DNA of 64,000 nucleotides from Deinococcus aestuarii. Its GTDB lineage: Bacteria; Deinococcota; Deinococci; Deinococcales; Deinococcaceae. A model generated the notes under the pieces. The model worked only from the letters and a program-made list of their open reading frames with translations. It searched no databases and was not told where the DNA came from. Positions 60,986-64,000 of this stretch are shown piece after piece (position 1 is the stretch's first letter; each line of letters starts with the position of its first letter). The DNA lies in NCBI RefSeq assembly GCF_018863415.1, contig NZ_JAHKSN010000005.1, forward strand, positions 124,001 to 188,000. Reading direction: 5' to 3'. The position numbers were made by a program, and so were the translations under genes.

Positions 60986-61795
60986 TCAGGCGCTCAGCAG
61001 CGGCCGCAGCCCCTCGGCCTCGTGCTGGAGGAGCGGGAGATACGTGCCCACCAGCTCCTCGGCGGAGACGCGGCCCACCTGGGTCGAGAGGGTCAGGGCG
61101 GCGACCACCCGGCCCGACGCGCCGCGCACCGGCACCGAGATCGAGCGCAGGCCGATCTCCAGCTCTTGGTCGGCGAGGGCGTACCCGTCCCGGAGGGCGG
61201 CGCGCAGCAGGGCGAGCACCTCCTCCGGGTCGGTGACCGTGTACTCGGTGCGGGGGGTGGGCGGCGTGCGCTCCAGGACGGCGCGCTGCTCGGCGGGGGA
61301 GAGTTCGGCGAGGAGCACCCGGCCCACCGACGTGCACGACAGCGGAAAGCGGCTGCCCACCCCCAGGTCGGCCGAGAGGATGCGCGGCGAGGCGGCGCGG
61401 GCCACGATCACCGCCTCGTCGCCGTCGAGGACGCAGGCCGAACACGACTCCTGGGTGCGCTCGGTGATGCGCGAGAGCGCGGGCTGGATCACGGTGGGCA
61501 GCGGCGACGAGGACAGGTAGGCGTACCCCAGCGTGAGCACCTGGGGCGTCAGCGAGAAGAACTTGCCGTCCCACGCCACGTACCCGAGGTGGTGCAGGGT
61601 CAGCAGCGAGCGCCGGGCGGTGGCCCGGGTCAGCCCCGTCTCCCGCGCCACGTCCGCCAGCGCCAGCCGGGGCCGCCGCGCGTCGAAGGCCCGGATCACC
61701 TGGAGACCCCGCGCCAGCGCCTGAACGAGGTCCCCCCCGAGCTCCTCGTCCCGGAGGGGAGCGGGTGGGGGCGGGCTGGCCGTGGCAGAAGGCAT
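60986..61795 (-). CDS. PcaR/PobR-like IclR-family regulator
   Basis: The 269-aa protein starts with a low-complexity tail, then the helix-turn-helix LALADVARETGLTRATARRSLLTLHHLGYVAWDG. A PcaR-type effector domain follows (ERTQESCSACVLDGDEAVIVARA, RFPLSCTSVGRVLLAELSP, LADQELEIGLRSISVPVR). Such regulators activate protocatechuate or related pathways. TATACT ends 6 nt before ATG 61795 (leaderless). The promoter region shared with tctC carries three GTTCGNNNAGCGCAC-like sites. Confidence 0.88.
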   Translation of the reverse strand: MPSATASPPPPAPLRDEELGGDLVQALARGLQVIRAFDARRPRLALADVARETGLTRATARRSLLTLHHLGYVAWDGKFFSLTPQVLTLGYAYLSSSPLPTVIQPALSRITERTQESCSACVLDGDEAVIVARAASPRILSADLGVGSRFPLSCTSVGRVLLAELSPAEQRAVLERTPPTPRTEYTVTDPEEVLALLRAALRDGYALADQELEIGLRSISVPVRGASGRVVAALTLSTQVGRVSAEELVGTYLPLLQHEAEGLRPLLSA

Positions 61796-61815
61796 GGCCC
61801 CAGTATAGGCATATC

Positions 61816-61920
61816 GTTCGCTCAGCGCACAAGTGTTCGCAGGGGGAACAAACCACGTTGACTTTTGCTCATCCGGCTGCCATAGTGCGCTTGTCGAATA
61901 AAAGTTCGTGGAGCGCACAA
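61816..61920. promoter_or_regulatory. divergent regulator/tctC control region with three PcaR-like operator copies
   Basis: GTTCG-CTC-AGCGCACAA (61816-61832) and GTTCG-TGG-AGCGCACAA (61904-61920) share 14 of 17 positions. An inverted third copy, TTCG-ACA-AGCGCAC on the minus strand, is at 61885-61899. From memory the published PcaR site is GTTCGATAATCGCAC, which fits. The tctC promoter TTGACT (61858-61863), 17 nt, CATAGT (61881-61886) and the regulator -10 TATACT (61807-61802) lie among them. Confidence 0.65.
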
Positions 61921-61987
61921 CCATAAGAGAGCTTCATCTTGTGGCGGTGCCCCCGCCCGGCAGCCGAGCCGGACCCAGGAGACGCCT

Positions 61988-62944
61988 ATGAAGAACGTGC
62001 TGCCGCTCGCCCTGACCACCCTCGCCCTCGGTTCGCTTGCCGCCGCGCAGAATTTCCCCACGAAGGGGCTGAACTTCATCGTGCCGTGGTCGCCGGGCGG
62101 GTCGGCCGACCTGACCTCGCGGGCGCTGGCGTCGGCGATGAGCCGGCCGCTGGGGGAAAACGTGACGGTCGTGAGCCGCACCGGGGGCGGCGGGGCCATC
62201 GGGCACCTCGCCATCTCACAGGCCAGGCCCACCGGCTACGACATCGGCATGGGCACGCTGGAGATGGTGATTCCCGCGTGGAGCAAGCAGTCGGGCCTGA
62301 CCATCGACAACTTCACGCCGATCAGCCTCGTGAGCGTCAACCCGGCGGCGATCACGGTCGCCAAAAACTCGCCCTTCAAGACGGTGGGCGAGCTGGTGGC
62401 GTTCGTCAAGGCCAATCCCGGCAAGCTCAAGGCGTCGGGCACGGCCAAGGGCGGAAGCTGGGACATGGCGCGGGCGGGCTTTCTCCAGACCATCGGCGTC
62501 AAGGACAGCGCCTTGCCGTGGGTGCCCGCGCAGGGCAGCGCCGCCGCCATTCAGGAACTCCTCGCGGGCGGCGTGGACGTGATCACGGTGAGCGCGTCGG
62601 AGGTCAACAACCTCCTCAAGAGCGGCGAGGTACGCACCCTGGCGGTGATGGCCGACCGGCGGCTGCCCGACCACCGGGACATCCCCACCCTCAGGGAGTC
62701 CGGCATCAACTGGTCGTTCGGCTCCTTTCTCTCGGTCGTGGGACCCCGCCGCCTCTCCGCCGACGTGGTGACGAGGATCGACGCGGCGGTCAAGGCCGGG
62801 ATGCAGGAGCCCGAGTTCAGGAAATTCATGACGAACGCGGGCTTCGGCATGAACTACCTCAACCCCGCCCAGTTCCGCCTCTTCCTGAACCAGCAGGCCG
62901 CCAAGATGCGGCAGGTGCAGGCCTTTATCGACGCCGACAAGTAG
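61988..62944 (+). CDS. tctC: TctC-family (Bug) periplasmic solute-binding protein
   Basis: The 318-aa protein has a signal peptide (1-20) and the Bug signature: KGLNFIVPWSPGGSADLTSRALASAM near the N-terminus, GGGGAIGHLAISQARPTGY, and AKNSPFKTVGELVAFVKANPGKL. It captures a carboxylic acid for the TctAB membrane complex. AGGAG lies 6 nt before ATG 61988. Divergent from a PcaR-like regulator in an aromatic-acid locus, so quinate, shikimate, protocatechuate or a tricarboxylate are the likely ligands. Confidence 0.9.
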   Translation: MKNVLPLALTTLALGSLAAAQNFPTKGLNFIVPWSPGGSADLTSRALASAMSRPLGENVTVVSRTGGGGAIGHLAISQARPTGYDIGMGTLEMVIPAWSKQSGLTIDNFTPISLVSVNPAAITVAKNSPFKTVGELVAFVKANPGKLKASGTAKGGSWDMARAGFLQTIGVKDSALPWVPAQGSAAAIQELLAGGVDVITVSASEVNNLLKSGEVRTLAVMADRRLPDHRDIPTLRESGINWSFGSFLSVVGPRRLSADVVTRIDAAVKAGMQEPEFRKFMTNAGFGMNYLNPAQFRLFLNQQAAKMRQVQAFIDADK

Positions 62945-63037
62945 GCCCGGGCCCGGGGCGGGGAGTGTGACGCGAACAGTGGCGCAGGCACTCCCCGCCC
63001 CCCCGTTTCCGACCTCGCACGTCACGCTGGAGACGAT

Positions 63038-63493
63038 ATGGAACAGCAGGAACACCCCTACTGGGAACTGGGCCTCAGCCTCTTCTTGATATTCGTCGGG
63101 ATCGCCGTCTGGGTGCTCAGCGCCTCCTTTCCGCGCCTCGACGACGGCACGCCTGGTCCCTCGCTCTTTCCCCGGCTGATCGGCGCCGGAATGGTGATCG
63201 GCGGGACCGTGCTGGTCTTCTCGGCCGTGGGGGACCTGCGCGGCCGCGTCGCCACGCTGCCCTTCGTGGAGTCGCGCGCCGGGCTGCTCAAGGTGGTCGC
63301 CACGGTCGCCATCACGGCGGCGGTGCCCTTCGTGATGCCGTTCATCACGCTGGTGGGGGGGGCCGCCCTCGCCGCCGTCCTCTTCGCCCTCCTGATCGGG
63401 ACGGACCTGCCGCGCGCCCTGGGGGTCGGCCTCGTGACCGCCGTGATGGTCTACGGCGTCTTCGGCAGGCTGCTGGGAGTGCCCCTGACATGA
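63038..63493 (+). CDS. tctB: TctB-family small membrane subunit of a tripartite tricarboxylate transporter
   Basis: The 151-aa protein has four TM segments (about 9-28, 45-66, 82-115, 120-145) and the TctB-type PGPSLFPRLIGAGMVIGG loop. It is the small permease subunit working with TctA. The stop overlaps the tctA start (ATGA), so the three genes form one operon behind tctC. Confidence 0.88.
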   Translation: MEQQEHPYWELGLSLFLIFVGIAVWVLSASFPRLDDGTPGPSLFPRLIGAGMVIGGTVLVFSAVGDLRGRVATLPFVESRAGLLKVVATVAITAAVPFVMPFITLVGGAALAAVLFALLIGTDLPRALGVGLVTAVMVYGVFGRLLGVPLT

Positions 63494-64000
63494 CGGACCT
63501 CTTCAGTTGGCAGGCCCTCGTCGCCCTGATCCTGGGCAGCCTGTTCGGCGCCGTGTTCGGGGCGATCCCCGGCCTGACGGCCACGCTGGCGCTGAGCCTC
63601 TTCGTGCCGCTGGCGCTCTTTCTCGACCCCAGCCTCGTGCTGCCCGCCGTGATCGGGATTTCCACGGCGGCGATCTTCGCGGGGGACATCGGCTCGATCA
63701 CGGTGAAGATTCCCGGCACCGCCGCCTCGGCGGCCTACAGCGACGAGATCAACCGCATGGGCAAGGGCAGCATGGGCTTTGCGATGGGGGTGGCGACCCT
63801 GCCCTCGGCGGTCGGGGCGATCATCGGCGTGGCGATCCTGATGGCCGGGGCGGGGGTGCTCGCGCAGTTCGCCAAGCAGTTTTCCTCGTTCGAGTACTTC
63901 TGGCTCGCCGTGCTGGGGCTGGTGGCGGGCGTGTTCGCCACCCAGGGCAAGCTGGTCAAGGGCGCGCTCTCGCTCGGCATCGGCGTCTTGCTCTCGACGA
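63490..64000 (+). CDS. tctA: TctA-family large membrane subunit (partial, runs off the window)
   Basis: The first 170 residues are present: WQALVALILGSLFGAVFGAIPGLTATLALSL (GxxxGxxxGxxPGL core), then AVIGISTAAIFAGDIGSITVKIPGTAASAAYSDEINRMGKG, both hallmarks of TctA. Further TM segments follow. No stop is reached before 64000, so this is only the N-terminal third of a protein normally about 500 aa. Confidence 0.92.
   Translation, partial: MTDLFSWQALVALILGSLFGAVFGAIPGLTATLALSLFVPLALFLDPSLVLPAVIGISTAAIFAGDIGSITVKIPGTAASAAYSDEINRMGKGSMGFAMGVATLPSAVGAIIGVAILMAGAGVLAQFAKQFSSFEYFWLAVLGLVAGVFATQGKLVKGALSLGIGVLLST

Overview
The window looks like part of a secondary replicon (megaplasmid or chromid) from a Deinococcus-type bacterium. 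Composition is very GC-rich with strong third-position G/C. A Deinococcus-plasmid-type RepA sits beside ParA/ParB and an iteron array. Many genes have an extended-Leu/Ala Gram-negative-like lipoprotein signal. At least seven genes have a TANNNT -10 box only 5-8 nt before the start codon, the leaderless arrangement common in Deinococcus. All family names come from reading the proteins; nothing was searched.

Left part (1-27.6 kb): a cell-surface-type quartet (acyl-CoA dehydrogenase, PIG-L deacetylase, NodS-like methyltransferase, converging GT2 glycosyltransferase); a mercuric-reductase-like flavoprotein; a two-component system flanked by two secreted-protein genes that share a 13-nt upstream element, followed by TatA; a GAF sensor kinase, an Rcp-type receiver and a GAF-GGDEF protein; a large secreted protein; a copZ-csoR copper pair; UspA; a TetR / frameshifted membrane protein / GT1 operon; a methyltransferase; an SBBP-type lipoprotein; and a very large AAA-TPR regulator whose winged-helix/BTAD part is at the C-terminus.

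Middle (27.7-43 kb): a solitary Type ISP-like adenine methylase with a compositionally foreign specificity region. Next to it is a five-gene module, transcribed leftwards: SWIM zinc-finger protein, DUF5691, MoxR AAA ATPase, DUF5682 and VWA protein. This is a widespread but functionally unresolved NTPase/co-chaperone or conflict-type system. Here it is damaged or modified: the SWIM gene has an in-frame TGA, and a VapBC pair plus low-GC ORFs sit inside the operon next to a stub of a second DUF5682 copy. A beta-helix lipoprotein follows.

Replicon core (43.3-47.3 kb): a 20-bp perfect palindrome (candidate parS), parB, parA, repA with one iteron in its promoter, nine further iterons and an AT-rich segment (candidate oriV). 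A second, smaller ParA plus ribbon-helix-helix pair at 55.2-56.0 kb lies in AT-rich flanks with repeated TGTTTCAAAAC-type sites, suggesting a fused or captured plasmid. Between them are a 4-TM protein, a BTAD-AAA-TPR regulator, a beta-helix lipoprotein and a subtilisin lipoprotein.

Right end (56.5-64 kb): a decayed nasA-like molybdoenzyme gene, then an aromatic-acid locus: IclR regulator, bifunctional 3-dehydroshikimate dehydratase/HPPD-like protein, shikimate/quinate dehydrogenase and a PcaR-like IclR regulator. It is divergent from a tripartite tricarboxylate-type transporter (TctC, TctB, partial TctA) across a promoter region with three copies of a PcaR-like site. The locus probably imports quinate, shikimate or a related acid and converts it to protocatechuate.
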